Numbered from the stretch's first letter, positions 25,331 through 35,222 are shown. The stretch: DNA of 64,000 nt from Lepidodermella squamata (GCA_047495785.1 JBLDXI010000024.1:5084001-5148000), one strand, 5' to 3'. Numbers and translations are program-made. The notes: generated by a model not told the origin, from the sequence alone.

Positions 25331-25402
25331 GGGGGCATAGCTCAGTGGTAGAGCGTCTCATTCGCATTGTGAAGGTCTCGGGTTCAATCCCCGATGCCTC
25401 CA
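25331..25402 (+). tRNA. tRNA-Ala(CGC)
   Basis: As 1749-1820. Confidence 0.95.
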
Positions 25403-25489
25403 GTTGGCAATTTTTTCGCGTAACCTCTCGAAGATTAGTTGCTATATCGGTGAAAGTGACCAGAAATTACGCTAAAAATGTGAAAATAG

Positions 25490-25573
25490 TGTCAGAAGTG
25501 GGGTTCGAACCCACGCCCTCTTTCGAGGACCAGATCTTGAGTCTGGCGCCTTAGACCGCTCGGCCATCCTGAC
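25490..25573 (-). tRNA. tRNA-Leu(CAA)
   Basis: As 1908-1991. Confidence 0.95.
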
Positions 25574-25673
25574 CAGATGTAGCTACTCTGGGAAATTGTT
25601 GTAATCCATCCGAAAATATGAGAACTTTGGCCGTTTAAAGGGCGAGCGCATTGCATTGCCGCATCTATCGATA

Positions 25674-25738
25674 GGCGAAATGGCTATCGCGTCGGACTTC
25701 GGATCCGAAGATTGTGGGTTCGAGTCCCATCAGCGTCG
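25674..25738 (+). pseudogene. tRNA-Arg(TCG), 8-nt deletion
   Basis: Same deletion as 2092-2156. Confidence 0.85.
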
Positions 25739-25828
25739 GCTCTATTTTTGCTGGCCTTTTCTTTCGGCTGAGCTGTTATCATAGCAACAGAATTATCACT
25801 TGTCAAGCTGTCAAGAATAATCACAAGG

Positions 25829-25901
25829 GCCTTCCTAGCTCAGTCGGTAGAGCATGTGACTTTTAATCACAGGGTCGGGGGTTCGAGTCCCCCGGAGGGC
25901 G
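25829..25901 (+). tRNA. tRNA-Lys(TTT)
   Basis: As 2247-2319. Confidence 0.95.
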
Positions 25902-25968
25902 CAATATTTTTACCCAGGGTAACATGTTTATGGCATCGACCGGCTGCTAAGAAGACGAAGATCTCGAA

Positions 25969-26041
25969 GGGGGATTAGCTCAAATGGTAGAGCGCTCGCT
26001 TAGCATGCGAGAGGTAACGGGATCGACGCCCGTATCCTCCA
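25969..26041 (+). tRNA. tRNA-Ala(AGC)
   Basis: As 2387-2459. Confidence 0.95.
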
Positions 26042-26114
26042 TATACTTTTTTCGGCAAGATAAAAAAGGCTGAAATGAGGAGACTGCGCTTGCGAAAATA
26101 AAGCAGTCAACCGC

Positions 26115-26186
26115 GGCTCAGTAGCTTAGTGGTAGAGCGTCTGCCTAGTAAGCAGAAGATCGAGGGTTCGATCCCCCCCTGAGCCT
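26115..26186 (+). tRNA. tRNA-Thr(AGT), paired allele
   Basis: GCAGA stem, as 15238-15309. Confidence 0.93.
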
Positions 26187-26276
26187 GGTCTTGACACTTT
26201 TTGCAGCATTCGGAGGTCTTCCGTCCCTTTTATATAGCCATTTCATTCAGGATCAAAATTGGAAAGGCTAAAAGTG

Positions 26277-26348
26277 TTCCCTGACCGGGAATCGAACCCG
26301 GGCCGCCGCGGTGAAAGCGCGGAATCCTAACCACTAGACCATCAGGGA
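26277..26348 (-). tRNA. tRNA-Glu(TTC)
   Basis: As 2695-2766. Confidence 0.95.
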
Positions 26349-26439
26349 GGTGCAAAATCCCTGTTGTATGCGTAAACTGTGAAGAACTCAAATTATCAAC
26401 GTCATCGCACCTTCAGCAACTCTGTGCAAAAAATAGAAT

Positions 26440-26511
26440 GGGCCCGTTCGGGAATTGAACCCGAGACCTCTCGCACCCGAAGCGAGAATCATACCCCTAG
26501 ACCAACGGGCC
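26440..26511 (-). tRNA. tRNA-Pro(CGG)
   Basis: As 2858-2929. Confidence 0.95.
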
Positions 26512-26591
26512 AACCTGACTTTACCCAATTGGCAACTGGCAACCAAAGACTTTATTAGAACGTCTCCAGCGTTTATGCAAAACATGCGATA

Positions 26592-26664
26592 CGCCGAGAC
26601 CCGGGATCGAACCAGGGACCTTTAGATCTTCAGTCTAACGCTCTCCCAACTGAGCTATCTCGGC
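26592..26664 (-). tRNA. tRNA-Phe(GAA), G73
   Basis: As 3010-3082. Confidence 0.94.
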
Positions 26665-26761
26665 TGTTATTTACAGCAGTGCTAAAGTCGAAGCTTAACT
26701 TGTAGCTTAGCTAGGGAGCTCAATGCAGGCTGCTATGACTTTGGCAGCAAATAAAAAACTG

Positions 26762-26778
26762 CGCTCCTGGGTGGGCTC

Positions 26779-26818
<40 letters not shown>

Positions 26819-26835
26819 AATTGCGCCACAGAAGC
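26762..26835 (-). tRNA. tRNA-Asn(GTT)
   Basis: As 6516-6589. Confidence 0.95.
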
Positions 26836-27018
26836 TGGCTAATCGCAGACTCGGCATCACCACTCAGCAATATGTAGCTTTTAACGCGAGCGTTGCCATG
26901 ATCACGTTGTTGCCGTTACAGTTTGGCTGTAGCCGAGGTTAGATCGGCCTTCGCATAGAATATAAACAGAGCTGAACTGTCCTTCATCAATGATCCTCAG
27001 CCGCTTTAGCTCTGCCAA

Positions 27019-27104
27019 CCCGCGATAGCTCAGCTGGTAGAGCGGAGGACTGTAGATGCAACGCAGCTATCCTTAGGTCGGTGGTTCAAGTCCGCCTCGC
27101 GGGA
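27019..27104 (+). tRNA. tRNA-Tyr(GTA) with intron
   Basis: As 3428-3513. Confidence 0.95.
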
Positions 27105-27181
27105 TTGCATGGTTTTTCACTTTCGTTGGGTAGCAGCTTTTCATTCGTTCGTCAGTAAAAATGCGCTGATAGATGTGCAAA

Positions 27182-27253
27182 GGCCCGTTGGTCTAGGGGT
27201 ATGATTCTCGCTTTGGGTGCGAGAGGTCTCGGGTTCAAATCCCGGACGGGCCC
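27182..27253 (+). tRNA. tRNA-Pro(TGG)
   Basis: As 3591-3662. Confidence 0.95.
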
Positions 27254-27337
27254 AAGCTTTTTGAGCTAATAGCTGAAGCGGCAGCATTACAAAAGGTGTT
27301 TGCCATAACCTTGAGCGCATGTAATGTTATCACAGCG

Positions 27338-27408
27338 GCATCGGTGGTTCAGTGGTAGAATTCTCGCCTGCCACGCGGGAGGCCCGGGTTCGATTCCCGG
27401 CCGATGCA
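27338..27408 (+). tRNA. tRNA-Gly(GCC)
   Basis: As 3747-3817. Confidence 0.95.
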
Positions 27409-27504
27409 AGCGACCCTGTTTTTTCATATCAGCTTCGATGTGCATCAGGCAAATTATGAGCGCAGCAAAATTAAAAGCACTGACAATTCAAGACGCTTCA
27501 GTCA

Positions 27505-27576
27505 TCCTTGGTAGTATAGTGGTTAGTATCCCCGCCTGTCACGCGGGAGACCAGGGTTCGATTCCCTGCCAAGGAG
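27505..27576 (+). tRNA. tRNA-Asp(GTC)
   Basis: As 3914-3985, CTTCAG flank. Confidence 0.95.
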
Positions 27577-27646
27577 TCAGCTTTTTTAGTTGCGGCGCAT
27601 AGGTTTCGAGCCAATTTTTTGAGAAAATTGCTAAAAAGTTGATTGC

Positions 27647-27719
27647 CGCCCGATGTGGGGCTCGAACCCACGACCCTGGGATTAAGAGTCCCATGCTCTA
27701 CCGACTGAGCTAACCGGGC
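27647..27719 (-). tRNA. tRNA-Lys(CTT)
   Basis: As 4056-4128. Confidence 0.95.
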
Positions 27720-27798
27720 TGAGGCGCTATCAATTGCCTAAGCCGACAATTATGAAGCAGTTGACTGCTGGCGAATGTTGACTGCCATCAAAAATACT

Positions 27799-27871
27799 CG
27801 AGGCTGCCAGGAGTCGAACCTGGAATCTTCTGATCCGTAGTCAGACGCGTTGTCCATTGCGCCACAACCCC
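27799..27871 (-). tRNA. tRNA-Arg(ACG)
   Basis: As 4208-4280. Confidence 0.95.
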
Positions 27872-27938
27872 ATTCGGTCGAAAGAAGGCTTGCAAGCGCT
27901 AATTAGCAGGCAGGAATGGGACTGAAGTGAAAAATGCA

Positions 27939-28022
27939 TGTCAGAAGTGGGATTCGAACCCACGCCAGTAGAAACTGACTGCGACCTGAACGCAGCGCCT
28001 TGGACCGCTCGGCCATCCTGAC
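27939..28022 (-). tRNA. tRNA-Leu(CAG)
   Basis: As 4348-4431. Confidence 0.95.
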
Positions 28023-28191
28023 GAGATGGTGGAATAGATTGCTGATATCCTGCAGACGGCATTTTGCAAAGCTAAGATATCGCAGAGCAAGTACAGCAAA
28101 CAGCAAAGTCGTATAACTGTTGCCAATATAAAACTAGCCAGCTACGCCGATCGGGGTGTATCGTTTCTTAAACTGCTGAAGAAGCACTCAA

Positions 28192-28273
28192 GTCGCTATG
28201 CCCGAGTGGTTAAGGGGTCTGACTAGAAATCAGATGCGGTCTCCGCGCGTAGGTTCAAATCCTACTGGCGACG
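28192..28273 (+). tRNA. tRNA-Ser(AGA)
   Basis: As 369-450. Confidence 0.95.
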
Positions 28274-28348
28274 ACAGTTATTTTTGCATTATAACGACTG
28301 AAACTCAGTTCTGCAGTTAGCCTCCAGAACAGTCCTCGCTTTCATCAG

Positions 28349-28420
28349 GCGTCAGTGGTGTAACGGTCAGCATGGTTGCCTTCCAAGCAGCCGATCCGGG
28401 TTCGACTCCCGGCTGACGCA
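28349..28420 (+). tRNA. tRNA-Gly(TCC)
   Basis: As 526-597. Confidence 0.95.
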
Positions 28421-28499
28421 CACGTTTTTAGCTCACACGTTTGAAAGCAATTGCTAGTGACGAGATTAAAGCTGTCCTTCCCAAAACCAGCGTTCGAGA

Positions 28500-28571
28500 G
28501 GTCCCATGGTGTAGCGGTTAGCACTCTGGACTCTGAATCCAGCGACTCGAGTTCGATTCTCGATGGGACCT
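28500..28571 (+). tRNA. tRNA-Gln(CTG)
   Basis: As 677-748. Confidence 0.95.
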
Positions 28572-28675
28572 TGATACGTTTTTTCAAACAAACTTTCAGC
28601 TCACTCACTCTCAGCTGATGGAAACTTGCGATCGCAATATTTGTTACCATTCAAACCTTTTCTTTCACTAGCCTA

Positions 28676-28747
28676 GGGGGCATAGCTCAGTGGTAGAGCG
28701 TCTCATTCGCATTGTGAAGGTCTCGGGTTCAATCCCCGATGCCTCCA
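28676..28747 (+). tRNA. tRNA-Ala(CGC), terminator mutated
   Basis: As 853-924, TTTATT terminator (A at 28759). Confidence 0.93.
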
Positions 28748-28834
28748 GTTGGCAATTTATTCGCGTAACCTCTCGAAGATTAGTTGCTATATCGGTGAAA
28801 GTGACCAGAAATTACGCTAAAAATGTGAAAATAG

Positions 28835-28918
28835 TGTCAGAAGTGGGGTTCGAACCCACGCCAGTAGAAACTGACTGCGACCTGAACGCAGCGCCTTGGA
28901 CCGCTCGGCCATCCTGAC
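28835..28918 (-). tRNA. tRNA-Leu(CAG), chimeric 3' end
   Basis: As 116-199; last chimera in the window. Confidence 0.95.
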
Positions 28919-29087
28919 GAGATGGTGGAATAGATTGCTGATATCCTGCAGACGGCATTTTGCAAAGCTAAGATATCGCAGAGCAAGTACAGCAAACAGC
29001 AAAGTCGTATAACTGTTGCCAATATAAAACTAGCCAGCTACGCCGATCGGGGTGTATCGTTTCTTAAACTGCTGAAGAAGCACTCAA

Positions 29088-29169
29088 GTCGCTATGCCCG
29101 AGTGGTTAAGGGGTCTGACTAGAAATCAGATGCGGTCTCCGCGCGTAGGTTCAAATCCTACTGGCGACG
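29088..29169 (+). tRNA. tRNA-Ser(AGA)
   Basis: As 369-450. Confidence 0.95.
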
Positions 29170-29244
29170 ACAGTTATTTTTGCATTATAACGACTGAAAC
29201 TCAGTTCTGCAGTTAGCCTCCAGAACAGTCCTCGCTTTCATCAG

Positions 29245-29316
29245 GCGTCAGTGGTGTAACGGTCAGCATGGTTGCCTTCCAAGCAGCCGATCCGGGTTCG
29301 ACTCCCGGCTGACGCA
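29245..29316 (+). tRNA. tRNA-Gly(TCC)
   Basis: As 526-597. Confidence 0.95.
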
Positions 29317-29395
29317 CACGTTTTTAGCTCACACGTTTGAAAGCAATTGCTAGTGACGAGATTAAAGCTGTCCTTCCCAAAACCAGCGTTCGAGA

Positions 29396-29467
29396 GGTCC
29401 CATGGTGTAGCGGTTAGCACTCTGGACTCTGAATCCAGCGACTCGAGTTCGATTCTCGATGGGACCT
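29396..29467 (+). tRNA. tRNA-Gln(CTG)
   Basis: As 677-748. Confidence 0.95.
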
Positions 29468-29571
29468 TGATACGTTTTTTCAAACAAACTTTCAGCTCAC
29501 TCACTCTCAGCTGATGGAAACTTGCGATCGCAATATTTGTTACCATTCAAACCTTTTCTTTCACTAGCCTA

Positions 29572-29643
29572 GGGGGCATAGCTCAGTGGTAGAGCGTCTC
29601 ATTCGCATTGTGAAGGTCTCGGGTTCAATCCCCGATGCCTCCA
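29572..29643 (+). tRNA. tRNA-Ala(CGC)
   Basis: As 1749-1820. Confidence 0.95.
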
Positions 29644-29730
29644 GTTGGCAATTTTTTCGCGTAACCTCTCGAAGATTAGTTGCTATATCGGTGAAAGTGA
29701 CCAGAAATTACGCTAAAAATGTGAAAATAG

Positions 29731-29814
29731 TGTCAGAAGTGGGGTTCGAACCCACGCCCTCTTTCGAGGACCAGATCTTGAGTCTGGCGCCTTAGACCGC
29801 TCGGCCATCCTGAC
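29731..29814 (-). tRNA. tRNA-Leu(CAA)
   Basis: As 1908-1991. Confidence 0.95.
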
Positions 29815-29914
29815 CAGATGTAGCTACTCTGGGAAATTGTTGTAATCCATCCGAAAATATGAGAACTTTGGCCGTTTAAAGGGCGAGCGCATTGCATTGC
29901 CGCATCTATCGATA

Positions 29915-29979
29915 GGCGAAATGGCTATCGCGTCGGACTTCGGATCCGAAGATTGTGGGTTCGAGTCCCATCAGCGTCG
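29915..29979 (+). pseudogene. tRNA-Arg(TCG), 8-nt deletion
   Basis: Same deletion as 2092-2156. Confidence 0.85.
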
Positions 29980-30069
29980 GCTCTATTTTTGCTGGCCTTT
30001 TCTTTCGGCTGAGCTGTTATCATAGCAACAGAATTATCACTTGTCAAGCTGTCAAGAATAATCACAAGG

Positions 30070-30142
30070 GCCTTCCTAGCTCAGTCGGTAGAGCATGTGA
30101 CTTTTAATCACAGGGTCGGGGGTTCGAGTCCCCCGGAGGGCG
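30070..30142 (+). tRNA. tRNA-Lys(TTT)
   Basis: As 2247-2319. Confidence 0.95.
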
Positions 30143-30209
30143 CAATATTTTTACCCAGGGAAACATGTTTATGGCATCGACCGGCTGCTAAGAAGACGAA
30201 GATCTCGAA

Positions 30210-30282
30210 GGGGGATTAGCTCAAATGGTAGAGCGCTCGCTTAGCATGCGAGAGGTAACGGGATCGACGCCCGTATCCTCCA
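30210..30282 (+). tRNA. tRNA-Ala(AGC)
   Basis: As 2387-2459. Confidence 0.95.
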
Positions 30283-30355
30283 TATACTTTTTTCGGCAAG
30301 ATAAAAAAGGCTGAAATGAGGAGACTGCGCTTGCGAAAATAAAGCAGTCAACCGC

Positions 30356-30427
30356 GGCTCAGTAGCTTAGTGGTAGAGCGTCTGCCTAGTAAGATGAAGA
30401 TCGAGGGTTCGATCCCCCCCTGAGCCT
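30356..30427 (+). tRNA. tRNA-Thr(AGT), mismatched allele
   Basis: GATGA stem, as 2533-2604. Confidence 0.7.
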
Positions 30428-30517
30428 GGTCTTGACACTTTTTGCAGCATTCGGAGGTCTTCCGTCCCTTTTATATAGCCATTTCATTCAGGATCAAAAT
30501 TGGAAAGGCTAAAAGTG

Positions 30518-30589
30518 TTCCCTGACCGGGAATCGAACCCGGGCCGCCGCGGTGAAAGCGCGGAATCCTAACCACTAGACCATCAGGGA
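30518..30589 (-). tRNA. tRNA-Glu(TTC)
   Basis: As 2695-2766. Confidence 0.95.
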
Positions 30590-30680
30590 GGTGCAAAATC
30601 CCTGTTGTATGCGTAAACTGTGAAGAACTCAAATTATCAACGTCATCGCACCTTCAGCAACTCTGTGCAAAAAATAGAAT

Positions 30681-30752
30681 GGGCCCGTTCGGGAATTGAA
30701 CCCGAGACCTCTCGCACCCGAAGCGAGAATCATACCCCTAGACCAACGGGCC
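30681..30752 (-). tRNA. tRNA-Pro(CGG)
   Basis: As 2858-2929. Confidence 0.95.
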
Positions 30753-30832
30753 AACCTGACTTTACCCAATTGGCAACTGGCAACCAAAGACTTTATTAGA
30801 ACGTCTCCAGCGTTTATGCAAAACATGCGATA

Positions 30833-30905
30833 CGCCGAGACCCGGGATCGAACCAGGGACCTTTAGATCTTCAGTCTAACGCTCTCCCAACTGAGCTATC
30901 TCGGC
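30833..30905 (-). tRNA. tRNA-Phe(GAA), G73
   Basis: As 3010-3082. Confidence 0.94.
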
Positions 30906-30993
30906 TGTTATTTACAGCAGTGCTAAAGTCGAAGCTTAACTTGTAGCTTAGCTAGGGAGCTCAATGCAGACTTTGGCAGCAAATAAAAAACTG

Positions 30994-31010
30994 CGCTCCT
31001 GGGTGGGCTC

Positions 31011-31050
<40 letters not shown>

Positions 31051-31067
31051 AATTGCGCCACAGAAGC
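30994..31067 (-). tRNA. tRNA-Asn(GTT)
   Basis: As 3171-3244, short flank. Confidence 0.95.
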
Positions 31068-31250
31068 TGGCTAATCGCAGACTCGGCATCACCACTCAGC
31101 AATATGTAGCTTTTAACGCGAGCGTTGCCATGATCACGTTGTTGCCGTTACAGTTTGGCTGTAGCCGAGGTTAGATCGGCCTTCGCATAGAATATAAACA
31201 GAGCTGAACTGTCCTTCATCAATGATCCTCAGCCGCTTTAGCTCTGCCAA

Positions 31251-31336
31251 CCCGCGATAGCTCAGCTGGTAGAGCGGAGGACTGTAGATGCAACGCAGCT
31301 ATCCTTAGGTCGGTGGTTCAAGTCCGCCTCGCGGGA
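31251..31336 (+). tRNA. tRNA-Tyr(GTA) with intron
   Basis: As 3428-3513. Confidence 0.95.
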
Positions 31337-31413
31337 TTGCATGGTTTTTCACTTTCGTTGGGTAGCAGCTTTTCATTCGTTCGTCAGTAAAAATGCGCTG
31401 ATAGATGTGCAAA

Positions 31414-31485
31414 GGCCCGTTGGTCTAGGGGTATGATTCTCGCTTTGGGTGCGAGAGGTCTCGGGTTCAAATCCCGGACGGGCCC
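31414..31485 (+). tRNA. tRNA-Pro(TGG)
   Basis: As 3591-3662. Confidence 0.95.
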
Positions 31486-31569
31486 AAGCTTTTTGAGCTA
31501 ATAGCTGAAGCGGCAGCATTACAAAAGGTGTTTGCCATAACCTTGAGCGCATGTAATGTTATCACAGCG

Positions 31570-31640
31570 GCATCGGTGGTTCAGTGGTAGAATTCTCGCC
31601 TGCCACGCGGGAGGCCCGGGTTCGATTCCCGGCCGATGCA
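31570..31640 (+). tRNA. tRNA-Gly(GCC)
   Basis: As 3747-3817. Confidence 0.95.
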
Positions 31641-31736
31641 AGCGACCCTGTTTTTTCATATCAGCTTCGATGTGCATCAGGCAAATTATGAGCGCAGCAA
31701 AATCAAAAGCACTGACAATTCAAGACGCTACAGTCA

Positions 31737-31808
31737 TCCTTGGTAGTATAGTGGTTAGTATCCCCGCCTGTCACGCGGGAGACCAGGGTTCGATTCCCTG
31801 CCAAGGAG
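31737..31808 (+). tRNA. tRNA-Asp(GTC)
   Basis: As 3914-3985, CTACAG flank. Confidence 0.95.
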
Positions 31809-31878
31809 TCAGCTTTTTTAGTTGCGGCGCATATATTTCGAGCCAATTTTTTGAGAAAATTGCTAAAAAGTTGATTGC

Positions 31879-31951
31879 CGCCCGATGTGGGGCTCGAACC
31901 CACGACCCTGGGATTAAGAGTCCCATGCTCTACCGACTGAGCTAACCGGGC
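31879..31951 (-). tRNA. tRNA-Lys(CTT)
   Basis: As 4056-4128. Confidence 0.95.
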
Positions 31952-32030
31952 TGAGGCGCTATCAATTGCCTAAGCCGACAATTATGAAGCAGTTGACTGC
32001 TGGCGAATGTTGACTGCCATCAAAAATACT

Positions 32031-32103
32031 CGAGGCTGCCAGGAGTCGAACCTGGAATCTTCTGATCCGTAGTCAGACGCGTTGTCCATTGCGCCACAAC
32101 CCC
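32031..32103 (-). tRNA. tRNA-Arg(ACG)
   Basis: As 4208-4280. Confidence 0.95.
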
Positions 32104-32170
32104 ATTCGGTCGAAAGAAGGCTTGCAAGCGCTAATTAGCAGGCAGGAATGGGACTGAAGTGAAAAATGCA

Positions 32171-32254
32171 TGTCAGAAGTGGGATTCGAACCCACGCCAG
32201 TAGAAACTGACTGCGACCTGAACGCAGCGCCTTGGACCGCTCGGCCATCCTGAC
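32171..32254 (-). tRNA. tRNA-Leu(CAG)
   Basis: As 4348-4431. Confidence 0.95.
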
Positions 32255-32423
32255 GAGATGGTGGAATAGATTGCTGATATCCTGCAGACGGCATTTTGCA
32301 AAGCTAAGATATCGCAGAGCAAGTACAGCAAACAGCAAAGTCGTATAACTGTTGCCAATATAAAACTAGCCAGCTACGCCGATCGGGGTGTATCGTTTCT
32401 TAAACTGCTGAAGAAGCACTCAA

Positions 32424-32505
32424 GTCGCTATGCCCGAGTGGTTAAGGGGTCTGACTAGAAATCAGATGCGGTCTCCGCGCGTAGGTTCAAATCCTACTGG
32501 CGACG
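32424..32505 (+). tRNA. tRNA-Ser(AGA)
   Basis: As 369-450. Confidence 0.95.
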
Positions 32506-32580
32506 ACAGTTATTTTTGCATTATAACGACTGAAACTCAGTTCTGCAGTTAGCCTCCAGAACAGTCCTCGCTTTCATCAG

Positions 32581-32652
32581 GCGTCAGTGGTGTAACGGTC
32601 AGCATGGTTGCCTTCCAAGCAGCCGATCCGGGTTCGACTCCCGGCTGACGCA
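32581..32652 (+). tRNA. tRNA-Gly(TCC)
   Basis: As 526-597. Confidence 0.95.
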
Positions 32653-32731
32653 CACGTTTTTAGCTCACACGTTTGAAAGCAATTGCTAGTGACGAGATTA
32701 AAGCTGTCCTTCCCAAAACCAGCGTTCGAGA

Positions 32732-32803
32732 GGTCCCATGGTGTAGCGGTTAGCACTCTGGACTCTGAATCCAGCGACTCGAGTTCGATTCTCGATGGGA
32801 CCT
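32732..32803 (+). tRNA. tRNA-Gln(CTG)
   Basis: As 677-748. Confidence 0.95.
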
Positions 32804-32907
32804 TGATACGTTTTTTCAAACAAACTTTCAGCTCACTCACTCTCAGCTGATGGAAACTTGCGATCGCAATATTTGTTACCATTCAAACCTTTTCTTTCAC
32901 TAGCCTA

Positions 32908-32978
32908 GGGGCATAGCTCAGTGGTAGAGCGTCTCATTCGCATTGTGAAGGTCTCGGGTTCAATCCCCGATGCCTCCA
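32908..32978 (+). pseudogene. tRNA-Ala(CGC), 1-nt deletion
   Basis: One G of the 5' GGGGG is missing, so the 5' acceptor strand has six bases (GGGGCA) against seven. With the upstream A as base 1, pair 1-72 is lost and the register of G3-U70 is kept; otherwise one 3' base bulges. Function is doubtful. A homopolymer sequencing error would look the same. Confidence 0.55.
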
Positions 32979-33065
32979 GTTGGCAATTTTTTCGCGTAAC
33001 CTCTCGAAGATTAGTTGCTATATCGGTGAAAGTGACCAGAAATTACGCTAAAAATGTGAAAATAG

Positions 33066-33149
33066 TGTCAGAAGTGGGGTTCGAACCCACGCCCTCTTTC
33101 GAGGACCAGATCTTGAGTCTGGCGCCTTAGACCGCTCGGCCATCCTGAC
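33066..33149 (-). tRNA. tRNA-Leu(CAA)
   Basis: As 1908-1991. Confidence 0.95.
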
Positions 33150-33249
33150 CAGATGTAGCTACTCTGGGAAATTGTTGTAATCCATCCGAAAATATGAGAA
33201 ATTTGGCCGTTTAAAGGGCGAGCGCATTGCATTGCCGCATCTAACGATA

Positions 33250-33314
33250 GGCGAAATGGCTATCGCGTCGGCATTCGGATCCGAAGATTGTGGGTTCGAG
33301 TCCCATCAGCGTCG
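33250..33314 (+). pseudogene. tRNA-Arg(TCG), 8-nt deletion plus
   Basis: Same deletion as 2092-2156, and AC changed to CA at 33272-33273 (tRNA bases 31 and 32), which breaks the last anticodon-stem pair. Confidence 0.9.
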
Positions 33315-33404
33315 GCTCTATTTTTGCTGGCCTTTTCTTTCGGCTGAGCTGTTATCATAGCAACAGAATTATCACTTGTCAAGCTGTCAAGAATAATCAC
33401 AAGG

Positions 33405-33477
33405 GCCTTCCTAGCTCAGTCGGTAGAGCATGTGACTTTTAATCACAGGGTCGGGGGTTCGAGTCCCCCGGAGGGCG
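33405..33477 (+). tRNA. tRNA-Lys(TTT)
   Basis: As 2247-2319. Confidence 0.95.
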
Positions 33478-33544
33478 CAATATTTTTACCCAGGGTAACA
33501 TGTTTATGGCATCGACCGGCTGCTAAGAAGACGAAGATCTCGAA

Positions 33545-33617
33545 GGGGGATTAGCTCAAATGGTAGAGCGCTCGCTTAGCATGCGAGAGGTAACGGGATC
33601 GACGCCCGTATCCTCCA
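33545..33617 (+). tRNA. tRNA-Ala(AGC)
   Basis: As 2387-2459. Confidence 0.95.
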
Positions 33618-33690
33618 TATACTTTTTTCGGCAAGATAAAAAAGGCTGAAATGAGGAGACTGCGCTTGCGAAAATAAAGCAGTCAACCGC

Positions 33691-33762
33691 GGCTCAGTAG
33701 CTTAGTGGTAGAGCGTCTGCCTAGTAAGATGAAGATCGAGGGTTCGATCCCCCCCTGAGCCT
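33691..33762 (+). tRNA. tRNA-Thr(AGT), mismatched allele
   Basis: GATGA stem, as 2533-2604. Confidence 0.7.
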
Positions 33763-33852
33763 GGTCTTGACACTTTTTGCAGCATTCGGAGGTCTTCCGT
33801 CCCTTTTATATAGCCATTTCATTCAGGATCAAAATTGGAAAGGCTAAAAGTG

Positions 33853-33924
33853 TTCCCTGACCGGGAATCGAACCCGGGCCGCCGCGGTGAAAGCGCGGAA
33901 TCCTAACCACTAGACCATCAGGGA
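33853..33924 (-). tRNA. tRNA-Glu(TTC)
   Basis: As 2695-2766. Confidence 0.95.
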
Positions 33925-34015
33925 GGTGCAAAATCCCTGTTGTATGCGTAAACTGTGAAGAACTCAAATTATCAACGTCATCGCACCTTCAGCAACTCTG
34001 TGCAAAAAATAGAAT

Positions 34016-34087
34016 GGGCCCGTTCGGGAATTGAACCCGAGACCTCTCGCACCCGAAGCGAGAATCATACCCCTAGACCAACGGGCC
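34016..34087 (-). tRNA. tRNA-Pro(CGG)
   Basis: As 2858-2929. Confidence 0.95.
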
Positions 34088-34167
34088 AACCTGACTTTAC
34101 CCAATTGGCAACTGGCAACCAAAGACTTTATTAGAACGTCTCCAGCGTTTATGCAAAACATGCGATA

Positions 34168-34240
34168 CGCCGAGACCCGGGATCGAACCAGGGACCTTTA
34201 GATCTTCAGTCTAACGCTCTCCCAACTGAGCTATCTCGGC
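34168..34240 (-). tRNA. tRNA-Phe(GAA), G73
   Basis: As 3010-3082. Confidence 0.94.
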
Positions 34241-34337
34241 TGTTATTTACAGCAGTGCTAAAGTCGAAGCTTAACTTGTAGCTTAGCTAGGGAGCTCAAT
34301 GCAGGCTGCTATGACTTTGGCAGCAAATAAAAAACTG

Positions 34338-34354
34338 CGCTCCTGGGTGGGCTC

Positions 34355-34394
<40 letters not shown>

Positions 34395-34411
34395 AATTGC
34401 GCCACAGAAGC
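34338..34411 (-). tRNA. tRNA-Asn(GTT)
   Basis: As 6516-6589. Confidence 0.95.
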
Positions 34412-34594
34412 TGGCTAATCGCAGACTCGGCATCACCACTCAGCAATATGTAGCTTTTAACGCGAGCGTTGCCATGATCACGTTGTTGCCGTTACAGTTT
34501 GGCTGTAGCCGAGGTTAGATCGGCCTTCGCATAGAATATAAACAGAGCTGAACTGTCCTTCATCAATGATCCTCAGCCGCTTTAGCTCTGCCAA

Positions 34595-34680
34595 CCCGCG
34601 ATAGCTCAGCTGGTAGAGCGGAGGACTGTAGATGCAACGCAGCTATCCTTAGGTCGGTGGTTCAAGTCCGCCTCGCGGGA
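34595..34680 (+). tRNA. tRNA-Tyr(GTA) with intron
   Basis: As 3428-3513. Confidence 0.95.
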
Positions 34681-34757
34681 TTGCATGGTTTTTCACTTTC
34701 GTTGGGTAGCAGCTTTTCATTCGTTCGTCAGTAAAAATGCGCTGATAGATGTGCAAA

Positions 34758-34829
34758 GGCCCGTTGGTCTAGGGGTATGATTCTCGCTTTGGGTGCGAGA
34801 GGTCTCGGGTTCAAATCCCGGACGGGCCC
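34758..34829 (+). tRNA. tRNA-Pro(TGG)
   Basis: As 3591-3662. Confidence 0.95.
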
Positions 34830-34913
34830 AAGCTTTTTGAGCTAATAGCTGAAGCGGCAGCATTACAAAAGGTGTTTGCCATAACCTTGAGCGCATGTAA
34901 TGTTATCACAGCG

Positions 34914-34984
34914 GCATCGGTGGTTCAGTGGTAGAATTCTCGCCTGCCACGCGGGAGGCCCGGGTTCGATTCCCGGCCGATGCA
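34914..34984 (+). tRNA. tRNA-Gly(GCC)
   Basis: As 3747-3817. Confidence 0.95.
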
Positions 34985-35080
34985 AGCGACCCTGTTTTTT
35001 CATATCAGCTTCGATGTGCATCAGGCAAATTATGAGCGCAGCAAAATCAAAAGCACTGACAATTCAAGACGCTTCAGTCA

Positions 35081-35152
35081 TCCTTGGTAGTATAGTGGTT
35101 AGTATCCCCGCCTGTCACGCGGGAGACCAGGGTTCGATTCCCTGCCAAGGAG
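35081..35152 (+). tRNA. tRNA-Asp(GTC)
   Basis: As 3914-3985, CTTCAG flank. Confidence 0.95.
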
Positions 35153-35222
35153 TCAGCTTTTTTAGTTGCGGCGCATAGGTTTCGAGCCAATTTTTTGAGA
35201 AAATTGCTAAAAAGTTGATTGC

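Larger units (their letters stand above)
24594..27938. repeat. 20-gene unit, 3345 bp form
   Basis: Opens with the third 896-bp segment. Arg(TCG) broken, Thr fully paired. Confidence 0.95.
27939..28834. repeat. 896-bp subunit
   Basis: First of a run of two; the last 896-bp amplification in the window. Confidence 0.95.
28835..32170. repeat. 20-gene unit, 3336 bp form
   Basis: Opens with the second 896-bp segment of the pair; short Asn flank, Arg(TCG) broken, Thr mismatched. Confidence 0.95.
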
